From the NCBI RefSeq assembly GCF_027214005.1, contig NZ_JAPWGY010000001.1, positions 806,001 to 870,000 of the forward strand: a DNA stretch of 64,000 bases. Direction: 5' to 3'. Below are positions 52,422 through 61,287 of this stretch, one piece after another; the stretch's first letter is position 1, and the number at the start of each line of letters is the position of its first letter. A model generated the notes under the pieces. The model saw nothing but the letters and a program-made list of their open reading frames with translations, was not told the origin of the DNA and did not search any database. The DNA comes from Kiloniella laminariae (lineage in GTDB: Bacteria > Pseudomonadota > Alphaproteobacteria > Kiloniellales > Kiloniellaceae). Position numbers and translations under genes: made by a program.

Positions 52422-53663
52422 ATGGGTACCGCAAAAACCACACAGCAACACGTCACCCGTCGCAGCCTGTTAAAAGGGATCGGTTATGGTCTTTTGACCT
52501 GGCAGACGGATGTTCTTTTTCGACAGAACCGCGCCCACGCGCAGAACGTCGGTCGTGAAATCAAGGTGATCGACCTGAAGGGGGAGCATCCGGGCGTGCC
52601 GACCTTGATGCCGGATGACCGAACACTGGTCAGTGTCAATCAGGAAAGCAGCAATCTCAGTCTGGTGGATATGAAAAGCTACAAGCTGATTGATACCATT
52701 TCCCTGTCGGGAAAACGCGAGCCCTGGGAGATTGCCTTTACGCCCAGCGGCAAGCTCGGTTTTGTCTCGCACTCGGCTTTTGACGGTGACCAGGAGAAGA
52801 AATCTTTTGTCACAGTGGTTGATATGAAGCACCGCAAGGAGATCAAACAGATCCCTGTGGGTTTGCGCCCCAACGGGGTGGCGGTTGATAAAAAAGGGCA
52901 ATGGGCTTTTGTCGCCAATATGGGGAGCAATTCTGTCTCGGTGATTTCTGTTGATGAGTTGAAAGTTGTCGAGGAGATCAAGGTCGGGCGCAGCCCCTTT
53001 GATCTGGCGGTTACCCCGGACAACCGCGAGCTTCTGGTGGTCAATTTTTATGATTCCAGCCTCAGCGTGATCAGTATGGACAATTTCGAGGTGCTGGATG
53101 TGATCCCGACCGGGACCCCTGGGCTTGATGATCCCTATCCGGAATTTGGCGGTGGTGACAGCTGTCAGATTGCGGTGCATCCGGAAACCGGCAAGGCCTA
53201 TGTCAGCAACTATCGCACCCATGAAATCGCGGTGGTGGATATGAAAAAACGGCGGGTGGAGAAGATGATTCCGACGATCAAGTATCCCTTTGGCATTCAG
53301 ATCGAGCCCAAGACCAATATCCTGTCGGTTTTAAGTGGAGAATCCCGCAAACTGGCAATCATCGATCTTGGGGTGAGCAAGGCCTTGAGCAATACGCTGA
53401 AGCTGCGCGAGACGCCGATGAGCGAACAGGACCGGCAAGAACTGGAAGCCATTGCCGCAGCCCAGGATACCGTTATTGAAACCATTCCGCTGGGCAAGGG
53501 GGGCGGCAAACCGCCTTTGCGTATCCCGACTTCACGGGCGCAGAATGTTACCTTTTCCTATGTAGATCCCTTGCGCGGCTTTTTCTATGTCATTCCTGCG
53601 GTACCAGATGCACAGATATTTGGCGTGCAGATTGCTGCCAGCAGTTCCCATTCAGGGGCATAA
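52422..53663 (+). CDS. Tat-exported YVTN-type beta-propeller protein
   Basis: A 413-residue protein with a twin-arginine signal, TRRSLLKGIGYGLLTW, cleaved near RAHAQN. The mature chain is a beta-propeller of YVTN-like repeats (NSVSVISVDELKVVEEIKVG, SSLSVISMDNFEVLDVIPTG, HEIAVVDMKKRRVEKMIPTI). ATG 52422 has AAGG 8 bases upstream and is preferred to the GTG at 52413. It is about 45 bp after the MauG-like gene. Propellers of this sort serve as quinoprotein dehydrogenase subunits or cofactor-free scaffolds. No PQQ-binding or tryptophan-cofactor motif can be claimed here. Confidence 0.85.
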   Translation: MGTAKTTQQHVTRRSLLKGIGYGLLTWQTDVLFRQNRAHAQNVGREIKVIDLKGEHPGVPTLMPDDRTLVSVNQESSNLSLVDMKSYKLIDTISLSGKREPWEIAFTPSGKLGFVSHSAFDGDQEKKSFVTVVDMKHRKEIKQIPVGLRPNGVAVDKKGQWAFVANMGSNSVSVISVDELKVVEEIKVGRSPFDLAVTPDNRELLVVNFYDSSLSVISMDNFEVLDVIPTGTPGLDDPYPEFGGGDSCQIAVHPETGKAYVSNYRTHEIAVVDMKKRRVEKMIPTIKYPFGIQIEPKTNILSVLSGESRKLAIIDLGVSKALSNTLKLRETPMSEQDRQELEAIAAAQDTVIETIPLGKGGGKPPLRIPTSRAQNVTFSYVDPLRGFFYVIPAVPDAQIFGVQIAASSSHSGA

Positions 53664-53930
53664 CAACAGGAGACTGAAGGGAAGAACCCCAAGGCTGGTT
53701 GCTTTGTGACAGGTTGCTTTATGAAGTGATCTCCAGAGATTTATCTCTTTGTTCTACAGATTGCTTGTGGCACACATCTGGAACTTGACCTCGAAAGCGG
53801 TGTTACAGAAAGTGCCTCAAACAAACCGGCTTGAGAAAAGATGACCTGCTGTTGAACCGGAATTGCCAGATTTATTGTCTTAACGGCTTGTTGCATCCGT
53901 CAGAGGGCTTGAGTACTGTCTGTGGAGGAA

Positions 53931-53996
53931 ATGAGCGTGTGTTCAAAACCCGGCATAACAAAGATACGTGACACAACAGCCGCAAAAGCTGCCTGA
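53931..53996 (+). CDS. candidate leader peptide upstream of speA
   Basis: A 21-codon frame, MSVCSKPGITKIRDTTAAKA plus Ala, with a strong GGAGGAA directly before its ATG. It ends 27 bases before the speA ATG, which itself has almost no Shine-Dalgarno. The arrangement suggests translational coupling or a regulatory leader responding to polyamine or amino-acid level. The 5' region 53664-53930 holds nothing else recognisable. Not supported by homology. Confidence 0.4.
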   Translation: MSVCSKPGITKIRDTTAAKAA

Positions 53997-54023
53997 TAAT
54001 TATTGAAAAAATGGATTGTGATA

Positions 54024-55913
54024 ATGGCGAATGACGAGAGTGTTATTGATTCCGTCTATGGAGTTGATAAATGGGGAATGGGGCTGGTTTCCGTCTTGCC
54101 CAACGGGGATATCGGACTGAAAAACCCGCTGATACCCGACGCTGTTGTGACAAGCCTGCCGGATATTATCCGAAATCTGGGGGAGCGCGGTATTCAGGCG
54201 CCGCTTCTGGTGCGCGTGGGATCCTTCCTTGAGCAGTCGATCATTGGCATCAACCAGTCTTTTGCCGAGGCGATTGAACGCAGCGATTACAAAGGGGTCT
54301 ATCGCGGCGTCTTCCCGATCAAGGTCAACCAGCAGGCCCAGGTGGTCCAGCGGATTGTAGAGTTCGGACGCCCCTATTCCCACGGCCTGGAAGCCGGGTC
54401 CAAACCGGAACTGGCGGTTGCTTTGGCCCATCACCTTGCCAAAGACGCGATGATTATCTGCAACGGGGTCAAGGATGCGGATTTTATCCGCCTGGCTATC
54501 CTGTCACTCAAGCTGGGATTCAATACCGTTATTGTGCTTGAAAGCCCGAAGGAGCTGGAGACGGTTCTGCAGGTGGTCAAGGAAACCGGGCAGGAGCCTT
54601 TGCTGGGCGTCAGGGTGAAACTGACCAATCAGATCAGCGGCAACTGGGCCAAGAGTTCCGGAGACCGTTCGACCTTTGGCATGCACACCGACCAGCTTGT
54701 CTCGGTCATTGATAAACTGAAAGACCACGGGTTGTTGCACTGTCTGAAGCTGCAGCACTCTCATCTGGGGTCGCAAATTCCGGATGTAAACGATGTCCGT
54801 CGCGCTGTGGGCGAGGCGTCGCGCTATTTTGTCGAGTTGACCCGTGAAGGTGTGCCGTTGACCCATCTGGATCTCGGGGGCGGTCTGGGTATTGATTACA
54901 CCGGTGAAAAAGCGGCCAATGAAAACTCGATCAACTATACCATGGATGAATACTGTGCGAACGTCGTGGAAACCGTTTGCCATGTGATGAATGAAGCCGG
55001 GATCGATCATCCGACGCTGGTCACAGAAAGTGGTCGTGCGGTTGTCGGCTCGTCGGCAATGCTGATTTTCAACGTGCTTGAAACAACGCTTTATGACGCC
55101 CAGACATCACCGGAACCTGATGCGGAAGATCACCATCTGGTTTCTGATCTGGCCAGGATCCCTGAGTATTTGAGTCTGGATCGCCTGCAGGAATCCCTGA
55201 ACGATGCCTCGTTCTATCGCGACGAATTGCGGGCGCTTTTCCGCCGCGGGTACATTGGCCTGCGTGAAATGGCCCGGGCAGAGCGGATTTATCTGCACGT
55301 CATGGCGAAAATCAAAAAAGTGGCCCCGGCTATTGGTGTTGATCCGGTTATCGATGAACAGCTGGAAAAGCTGGTGGATATCTACCACTGTAATTTCTCG
55401 CTGTTCCAGTCCCTGCCGGATACCTGGGCCATTGATCAGCTGCACCCTGTTGCGCCGCTGCAAAGGCTGAACGAACTGCCGGATCGTCGGGCTGTTTTGT
55501 CAGATATCACCTGTGATTCCGATGGCAAGATCGACAAGTTTATTCTGGCCAACGGGGTGTCACCTTCCCTGCCGATCCATTCACTGGATGACGAAACGCC
55601 TTATTATGTCGGTGTGTTTTTCATCGGTGCCTATCAGGAAACGCTGGGCGATCTGCACAACCTGTTCGGGGACACCAATATTGCGACCATTGAACTGCGC
55701 AAGAATGGCGGTTTCGATCTGCTGCACGAGCAGGAAGGCGATACCGTGGGCGAAGTTCTGTCCTATGTGGAATACGACCCGCGTGATTGTATCGATGCTT
55801 TCCGCCAGATGGTTGACCGGACGACTTCCGAAGCAGACCTGACGGCTTCAGACCGGAAACAGCTGATATCGGCCTACCGGGCGATCATCTCTGGCCCAAC
55901 CTATTACGCGTAA
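54024..55913 (+). CDS. speA: biosynthetic arginine decarboxylase
   Basis: A 629-residue PLP enzyme that converts arginine to agmatine, the first step of putrescine synthesis from arginine. Family segments occur in order: SVYGVDKWGMGLVSVLPNGD at the N-terminus, the PLP lysine in YRGVFPIKVNQQAQVVQRIV, EAGSKPELAVAL and KLQHSHLGSQIPDVNDVRRA. LDLGGGLGIDYTG and VTESGRAVVGSSAMLIFNV follow, then a C-terminal HNLFGDTN. Full family length. TTG 54003, GTG 54018 and ATG 54024 are all in frame; ATG 54024 is chosen because the family starts near there, though its ribosome site is poor. A small leader frame lies just upstream. Confidence 0.93.
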   Translation: MANDESVIDSVYGVDKWGMGLVSVLPNGDIGLKNPLIPDAVVTSLPDIIRNLGERGIQAPLLVRVGSFLEQSIIGINQSFAEAIERSDYKGVYRGVFPIKVNQQAQVVQRIVEFGRPYSHGLEAGSKPELAVALAHHLAKDAMIICNGVKDADFIRLAILSLKLGFNTVIVLESPKELETVLQVVKETGQEPLLGVRVKLTNQISGNWAKSSGDRSTFGMHTDQLVSVIDKLKDHGLLHCLKLQHSHLGSQIPDVNDVRRAVGEASRYFVELTREGVPLTHLDLGGGLGIDYTGEKAANENSINYTMDEYCANVVETVCHVMNEAGIDHPTLVTESGRAVVGSSAMLIFNVLETTLYDAQTSPEPDAEDHHLVSDLARIPEYLSLDRLQESLNDASFYRDELRALFRRGYIGLREMARAERIYLHVMAKIKKVAPAIGVDPVIDEQLEKLVDIYHCNFSLFQSLPDTWAIDQLHPVAPLQRLNELPDRRAVLSDITCDSDGKIDKFILANGVSPSLPIHSLDDETPYYVGVFFIGAYQETLGDLHNLFGDTNIATIELRKNGGFDLLHEQEGDTVGEVLSYVEYDPRDCIDAFRQMVDRTTSEADLTASDRKQLISAYRAIISGPTYYA

Positions 55914-55980
55914 CAGGAGCCTGTTGCTCTGAAGTTTTTGGGTTGGAGCCTCCTGGTTTACCCCCTCAGGTGTCTTGCGA

Positions 55981-56311
55981 TTAGTTGGTGGTCAGGTTCA
56001 CGACAGCAAACTGATGCCTGATTTCCACCTCTGGCCAATGTTGCTGATAAGGCCTGTAGCAGCCAGAAAATCAGAAAAGCCATCGCTGATGAAGGCGCTC
56101 TGGCTGTCATCCCCTCAAAAAGGAACGCGAAAGATCCTGTCCCGCACGATCAAAACCTTTATGTAATGCGAAATATTGTCGAGCGGTTCTTTTGTAAAAT
56201 GAAGGGTATAAGGCGGTTGGCAACGAGGTTTGAGAAAAAGGGAACCAACTTCCTGAACATGCTATAGCTGTTCTCAATAAGATGTTGGATCAATTGAGGC
56301 CACAGCCTAGT
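55981..56311 (+). mobile_element. IS5-family element remnant, 3' part (copy 1)
   Basis: Contains the C-terminal third of an IS5-type DDE transposase in two frames. LVGGQVHDSKLMPD is in the first, then after a shift near 56037 comes ADKACSSQKIRKAIADEGAL, AVIPSKRNAKDP and RNIVERFFCKMKGIRRLATR, ending NFLNML and a stop at 56269. The final D-E part of the DDE set is present, but the N-terminal two-thirds is missing. The right end, TTGAGGCCACAGCCTAGT, is shared exactly with copy 2. It is a dead fragment. Its last bases form the stop codon of the convergent GIY-YIG gene. Confidence 0.85.
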
Positions 56312-57116
56312 TAGCATTGTATCCAAATTTTCGTGTCCCCAGTACTTCTTTCCAATAATTTTCTCTTTCTCTGATCTCATCAGTAGTCGTATGGGTATCA
56401 GCAATTTCGAGTACTGAGTATTGAAAATTATTAACATACTCGTGGCCGAGAGACTTAAGTGTATTTCTGAGCTCTACATTGCCGCCATGACCTGTCAGGG
56501 AGTAATCTACCCAACGTTGCCATATGCCTCCTTCACCAGTAGCACTCCCTACATACATTTTACCTGAGTTCAAATCAGTAATCAGATATATGCCTGACAC
56601 ACTGGATAACGAATTGTACCAACTGCTAACCTTTTGTTTTACGACAATATCCAGATGGGCCTTGCTAAGCATCGTAGTTGAGTAACCTGTGAAATCTCGG
56701 ATAATTATTCGCTCAGCTAACAATTCATTTACATTTAGTAGCTCACACCAGTTCTCAGCTTTTAAATAAGATTGCCGCCCTGTTCGATTGAAATGAATTT
56801 TTAATCTTCCTGTATACTGTTCTAATTCTTCCACTGGTGAAGTATCGTAATCATAATGATTTTCGTTCCAGTCACAATTTAATGATTTAAAAGCACCTGC
56901 AAAAAGCCAGGTATTTGGTTCTGAAAGTTGAATTAAAGAAACAATAAACTCTCTATTAAAATTTTGCTTTGATTGCCAGCTCTGCCATTTTTCAAAATTT
57001 CCCGCTATAAACACATCAAACGGGTTTTGATATCCATTCCAAACTGCTAAATGAATTTTTGTTTTTTCGGGGTTAATATCTGGGCAACAAACTGATATAA
57101 ACTTGAATAAGTTCAT
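56307..57116 (-). CDS. GIY-YIG nuclease-domain protein
   Basis: A 269-residue protein. The N-terminal about 165 residues are of unknown fold (MNLFKFISVCCPDINPEKTK; later GYSTTMLSKAHLDIVV). The C-terminal about 95 residues form a GIY-YIG domain: SGIYLITDLNSGKMYVGSAT, GGIWQRWVDYSLTGHGG with the catalytic Arg, and RERENYWKEVLGTRKFGYNA with the catalytic Glu. The final residues match the usual end of the domain, so little or nothing is lost, but the TAG stop lies in the IS right end. The gene is distinctly AT-rich. It could be a nuclease in defence or mobility; the role is unknown. Confidence 0.85.
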   Translation of the reverse strand: MNLFKFISVCCPDINPEKTKIHLAVWNGYQNPFDVFIAGNFEKWQSWQSKQNFNREFIVSLIQLSEPNTWLFAGAFKSLNCDWNENHYDYDTSPVEELEQYTGRLKIHFNRTGRQSYLKAENWCELLNVNELLAERIIIRDFTGYSTTMLSKAHLDIVVKQKVSSWYNSLSSVSGIYLITDLNSGKMYVGSATGEGGIWQRWVDYSLTGHGGNVELRNTLKSLGHEYVNNFQYSVLEIADTHTTTDEIRERENYWKEVLGTRKFGYNAN

Positions 57117-57343
57117 TTGTAACTCTTGTTATATTCTGCATAGAATTTTGCATTTATTCGTTCACAATTTTTTACACTTAATTTAACTCCACTAAAAGAT
57201 GTATTTTGATAAGCTCGTTGGGGTAAAAAAACTTACGCGGCTGACATCTAAACCGGATACACCCTACAAACACCGCTAAACTGTCCGGATAACCGGGACC
57301 ACTTCACACTTCAATTTAAAAAAAATTTTTAAGGATCAATAAA

Positions 57344-58009
57344 ATGGACCCGAAGCTATTAGATCTACCGTATGAAGTTCAGCTATATTTAGCTTCGGGT
57401 TATCTTGCATACATAGTTGCAAGCGGAGGTCTTGAGAAAAATCATAAAGCAACTGATACAATATTTCACGCTTTGATTTATAGCGTTATTGCAAAGATAA
57501 TTGGATACAACCTTGTTCAAGATATTTTGATTATCTGCTCTGCGCCTTCTTATCTAATTAAATATATTCCTTGGGTGACGGGGTTTTCAATACCTATTGT
57601 TTTAGCTGTGTGTTGGAAAAAATATCTAAAAAGAATAATTATAAAGAGGTTACAAGATTTTAAAATAACTACTGAGAATTACAGAGGAACAACCCTTAAC
57701 TCTATAATCGAAGATGATTACAAACAGCTTTCGTTTATTTCGATAAAGCGAATTGATGGGAGCCATTTTGACAGTGATCTTGCTGCAATAAGTTATGAAT
57801 TACCAGAAAACAGTTTAATTACAAAGAATTGCGATATTGATGAGGAAGGTAATATTGCAATTTATGTAACAAAGGTGACTGATCCAAATGGAAAAGAATT
57901 ACCTATACCAATAAAAGGGGGTGTTCTCGATGAAAATAGACGAGAACACCTTAACTACATTCCGGCTTCACAAATTGCTGGGATTGTTTTTTCTCGAGAA
58001 AAAAAATAG
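57344..58009 (+). CDS. hypothetical membrane protein (DUF6338-like)
   Basis: A 221-residue AT-rich gene. The N-terminus is hydrophobic in three stretches (about 12-30 VQLYLASGYLAYIVASGG, 42-68, 73-91), followed by a basic stretch and a soluble C-terminal domain of about 110 residues (KQLSFISIKRIDGSHFDSDL, GNIAIYVTKVTDPNGKELPI). The layout resembles DUF6338-type proteins, but I am not sure of the family. Its stop codon abuts the stop of a tiny convergent gene with no spacer. It lies inside the IS-flanked island. Confidence 0.7.
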   Translation: MDPKLLDLPYEVQLYLASGYLAYIVASGGLEKNHKATDTIFHALIYSVIAKIIGYNLVQDILIICSAPSYLIKYIPWVTGFSIPIVLAVCWKKYLKRIIIKRLQDFKITTENYRGTTLNSIIEDDYKQLSFISIKRIDGSHFDSDLAAISYELPENSLITKNCDIDEEGNIAIYVTKVTDPNGKELPIPIKGGVLDENRREHLNYIPASQIAGIVFSREKK

Positions 58010-58153
58010 CTACTGCCTCTTTGGAGGAGGTGGTGGCGGTGGAGCATCAGATGTAGCCCTTGGAGGATTATAGGAATTTTGGCTAATTATCTTTGGGTTT
58101 TTACTGTCCATTACTGGTACTGAGTTGGACTTACTGTCACTTTTACGACTCAT
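58010..58153 (-). CDS. small proline-rich protein
   Basis: A 47-residue frame, MSRKSDSKSNSVPVMDSKNP onward, ending in a run of seven prolines and KRQ. AAAGGA lies 6 bases before the ATG, an ideal ribosome site. Its stop codon is directly adjacent to the stop of the membrane protein gene on the other strand. The basic, serine-rich N-terminus and polyproline tail suggest an unstructured adaptor or SH3-like ligand. It probably belongs to the island. No family recognised. Confidence 0.55.
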   Translation of the reverse strand: MSRKSDSKSNSVPVMDSKNPKIISQNSYNPPRATSDAPPPPPPPKRQ

Positions 58154-58335
58154 AATTTTTCCTTTAAATTTAGAATCAACGTTTTAACGGTATTCTTTAG
58201 ACTCGATGAGTGTCAAAATATGATCGGATAAAGTGTGATTATAGAGACAGAAACAAATTTGGAGCGGTTATTTTTTGTCGCCTTTTTTACATCTAAAAAT
58301 TGGATATGCTCTTTTAAAATTTGGGGGGACTATCC

Positions 58336-58929
58336 GTGAACATATCAATTGAATTTGCAACAACGCCGCTTTTGGCAGTAGTCGAAGTTATAGGAATATG
58401 GTTTGGAGCGATAGCTACTACAGCAGCAGTTATTGCATCTTTATATCTTGGCTTATCGGCTCGGAATATCCGACTTGATGTTAATGTAAGTTTGAGAAAA
58501 CTTGTTTACCGTTTACAGCCAGAAAAGACAGTTGTTTGCGTTGAGGTGGTAAATAAAGGCTTGCGAAAAGCAAGGGTAGTATCAATAGGTTGGTCTTTAG
58601 GATTTTTATCTATACATGCAGTGGTACAACAACCTGGCGAAGAAGCAATTTCGGCTCAGCTTCCCCAAGATATGGACGATAGTGATGTTAGACATTTTTG
58701 TGTAGAGCTCAAAAACGATCACGCAAACTGGTTAGATCTTGTTGCCCGTGATGTGATTAAAACAACTCCTAAATTTATGCCTTGGCAACTTACTTTGTAT
58801 TCATGGAAATGGATTGTTGTTCCCCAAGTGGGAAATGCAATAAAAGCTAGACCAAATAAGATCCTTCGGAACACAGTTAAACGATATATTTTAGATAATG
58901 AGTATCACCGTTGTTTACCCGATAATTGA
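58336..58929 (+). CDS. hypothetical protein with N-terminal membrane segment
   Basis: A 197-residue AT-rich gene starting at GTG with a G-rich ribosome site. Residues about 10-42 are hydrophobic (LLAVVEVIGIWFGAIATTAA), giving one or two membrane helices, followed by a beta-rich soluble domain (KTVVCVEVVNKGLRKARVVS, WLDLVARDVIKTTPKFMPWQ) and a basic C-terminus. Family not recognised. It is the last island gene, ending 11 bp before the left end of the second IS copy. Confidence 0.65.
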   Translation: MNISIEFATTPLLAVVEVIGIWFGAIATTAAVIASLYLGLSARNIRLDVNVSLRKLVYRLQPEKTVVCVEVVNKGLRKARVVSIGWSLGFLSIHAVVQQPGEEAISAQLPQDMDDSDVRHFCVELKNDHANWLDLVARDVIKTTPKFMPWQLTLYSWKWIVVPQVGNAIKARPNKILRNTVKRYILDNEYHRCLPDN

Positions 58930-58940
58930 TATTTTTTTGA

Positions 58941-59411
58941 ACTAGGGTGTGAACCCAATTCAATTTCTTGATGTATATGTCTTTTTGTGATTCATAACTT
59001 GGAATTAGGGGGGGGCATGGCAAGATTTGATTTAAGCGATGCAGAATGGTGGGTTATTGAGCTTTTACTGCCGAAAAGAGGCCGTGGTCCGGCCAGTCGG
59101 GACGACCGGGTTATTCTGACCGGAATCTTTTTATATATTGCGCACAGGCGCGCCATGGCGTGATCTTCCTGAGCGTTACGGCCCTCACACACAACAGTCT
59201 ATAACCGTTATGTCCGCTGGGGTGAACGCGGTATCTGGAAGGGCATATTTGATGCTTTGGCTAAAGAATGTGAAGGCGCCCTGATTTTTATTGATGGTTC
59301 TATTGTAAAGGCTCACCGCGCAGCGGCTGGCTCAACAAAGGGGACCAACTTCCTGAACATGCCATAGCTGTTCTCCATAAGATGTTGGATCAATTGAGGC
59401 CACAGCCTAGT
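58941..59411 (+). mobile_element. IS5-family element remnant, internally deleted (copy 2)
   Basis: Left end ACTAGGGTGTGAACCCAATT is an imperfect inverse of the right end (…CAATTGAGGCCACAGCCTAGT). The transposase starts at 59017: MARFDLSDAEWWVIELLLPK and RGRGPASRDDRVILTGIF. A shift gives ILRTGAPWRDLPERYG, and a second shift gives TTVYNRYVRWGERGIW and FIDGSIVKAHRAAAGSTKG. A large internal deletion then joins directly to TNFLNMP and stop. A true element of this type would be roughly twice as long. No obvious target duplication flanks it. The right end supplies the stop codon of the convergent YgiC-like gene. Confidence 0.88.
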
Positions 59412-60591
59412 AAATTACATGTGGCAGGAAGCGCGAGCTGTCTTTGGTGATGGGCGAGTTGTCTTCGCGGATGCCGATGCCACAGGGTTTGCTGGCGATC
59501 AGCCAGGAGCCGATTACCGTGTGATTGCCCTCGAAGATCGGCAGGGGATGCAAAGCCTGGATGATGGCGCCTTCGCGGCCATAAGGGCCTTCGACCGAAA
59601 CCGGACGCTGGCCGGGGCGGATGATCTGCACATTGCTGCCTTCGCGGGAAAACAGCGGTTTTTTGACATAGCCTGCCGCCAGACCGGGAACCATGCTCAG
59701 GTCGCCGAGCCGGGAGATACGGGGATCGTCTTCGAAGAAAGATGGCAAGAGATTGGGATGGCCTTCGAACATTTCCCACAACAAGGGCATGAGCCCCTTG
59801 TTGGAGAGGATGGCTTTCCAGCCCGGCTCGATAAACCGCAGGCCTGATTCAGGAACGGATTTGCCAAATTCATCGCTCATGATCCATTCCCAGGGATAGA
59901 GCTTGAACAGCGTGGCGATGCCCATGTCGTCGAGATCGGTAAAATGCCCCTCGGGACTGATCCCGATGTCTTCGATATAGAGGAATTTGGTATTCAGTCC
60001 GGCCTGACGCGCACATTCTTCGAGATAGCGCACGGTGCCTTCATCTTCCGGGCTGCCCTGACAGGAGGCGAGGTGGAAGGGGCCTTCGATGTCTGCGGCT
60101 TTGAAAGCATCAACCAGCGCTTCGTGCAGCGAGTTGAACTGGTCACAGCCTGCGGGGATGATTTCCCGCTCCATCGCCTGTTCAAGCCAGAGCCATTGAA
60201 ACACGGCACTTTCATAAAGCGCGGTCGGGGTGTCGGCGTTGTATTCCAGAAGCTTTGCCGGGCCTTTGCCATCATAGGAAAAGTCCAGGCGGCCATAGAG
60301 GTTTTTCTCGCGGTTCAGCCAGCTGTTGCGGATGTAATCCCAGAAAGTTTCCGGGATGGCGAGGCGGGCCATGACCTCGCTGTCGTTGATTGCGCGATCG
60401 ACCACTTCGAAGCAGAGGTTTTCGATTTCTTCGCTCGGGTCCTCGATGTCGTTCTCGATCTGGGCCAGACTGAAACGGTAACAGGCGGTTTCGTCCCAAT
60501 AGGGCTCGCCATCAAAGGTATGGAAGTCAAAACCGACTTCTTCTGCCTGGGCGCGCCAGTCGTCGCGTTCCTCGATCGAGATCCGTTCCAT
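59407..60591 (-). CDS. ygiC: glutathionylspermidine synthase family protein (YgiC-like)
   Basis: A 394-residue ATP-grasp ligase-like protein. Hallmarks are RISIEERDDWRAQAEEVGFD, YWDETACYRFSLAQIENDIE, and the ATP/metal region LYGRLDFSYDGKGPAKLLEY with NADTPTALYES. YVKKPLFSREGSNVQII and VIGSWLIASKPCGIGIREDN follow. Related E. coli YgiC shares the amidase-free synthetase fold of Gss, but its activity is not established. It ends SRFLPHVIY, with the TAG stop lying inside the IS right end, so a short C-terminal change is likely. AGGA stands 9 bases upstream of the ATG. Co-transcribed with the YgiB-like lipoprotein 40 bp upstream. Confidence 0.9.
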   Translation of the reverse strand: MERISIEERDDWRAQAEEVGFDFHTFDGEPYWDETACYRFSLAQIENDIEDPSEEIENLCFEVVDRAINDSEVMARLAIPETFWDYIRNSWLNREKNLYGRLDFSYDGKGPAKLLEYNADTPTALYESAVFQWLWLEQAMEREIIPAGCDQFNSLHEALVDAFKAADIEGPFHLASCQGSPEDEGTVRYLEECARQAGLNTKFLYIEDIGISPEGHFTDLDDMGIATLFKLYPWEWIMSDEFGKSVPESGLRFIEPGWKAILSNKGLMPLLWEMFEGHPNLLPSFFEDDPRISRLGDLSMVPGLAAGYVKKPLFSREGSNVQIIRPGQRPVSVEGPYGREGAIIQALHPLPIFEGNHTVIGSWLIASKPCGIGIREDNSPITKDSSRFLPHVIY

Positions 60592-60631
60592 GCTTGTGTT
60601 CCTGTGCTTTTACAGCTGTGTCTTTACCAGA

Positions 60632-61168
60632 TTATCCGCCGAAGCTTCTCAGGCTTGGGGCCGAGGCGCCAAAGCCGCCACGACTCAGGGTGCTGGTCTT
60701 GACGGTCGGGGCTTTTGCAACCTTGCCCGGGACAGTGGAAAGCCCGGTTTTTCCGGCGACTTTCTGGTTGTCTGCTGTGCGGAAATTGCTCGGGTCGTCC
60801 TTGGAACGATAGAGCGGCTGGGTTGCCACACGGGAATTGCCGCTGAGCATATTGCCCATCATGTAGCCCATCATCAGGGGCATGAAGACTGAACCGCCGC
60901 TCTGGGTCTGCACCGGGGCAACCTCACAACTTGCCGCACCGAAATCGGCTTCACAGTCTTCAATGGCGCTGTATTTTGGTGCAACCGAGATATGTTCTTC
61001 GCGGGCCAGATCCATATTGCGCTGGCAGCTGTCACTGTCAAAGCCATCCTGCTGGCTGCACTGTTCCACCGATTCAAAGATCGCGATATCCTGGGGCTGG
61101 TCACAGGCGGTAAGGGCAAGGGCAGAAGCACCCATAAAGGCAAGTTTCAGGGATCTGGATCTTTTCAT
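60632..61168 (-). CDS. ygiB: DUF1190 family lipoprotein (YgiB-like)
   Basis: A 178-residue lipoprotein. Signal peptide with a lipobox ALTAC (Cys22). The DUF1190 region has paired cysteines (VEQCSQQDGFDSDSCQ, EDCEADFGAASCE), then a glycine/methionine-rich hydrophobic stretch (SVFMPLMMGYMMGNMLSG). A low-complexity tail follows, rich in Ser/Thr/Gly and ending LSRGGFGASAPSLRSFGG. It pairs with the YgiC-like ligase as in enterobacteria, and the repeatedly seen pair suggests that the ligase modifies or depends on the lipoprotein. GGAG is 6 bases from the ATG. Confidence 0.88.
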   Translation of the reverse strand: MKRSRSLKLAFMGASALALTACDQPQDIAIFESVEQCSQQDGFDSDSCQRNMDLAREEHISVAPKYSAIEDCEADFGAASCEVAPVQTQSGGSVFMPLMMGYMMGNMLSGNSRVATQPLYRSKDDPSNFRTADNQKVAGKTGLSTVPGKVAKAPTVKTSTLSRGGFGASAPSLRSFGG

Positions 61169-61287
61169 GGGAACTCCGGTGGTGAAGTGCAGAACTAGTG
61201 AATAAATTGACTAAAAAATGACAGGTAACAGATCAATTGGTGAGAGATAACAGAAATATAAAAATCGGCAAGAAGATAGCGCCTTGT

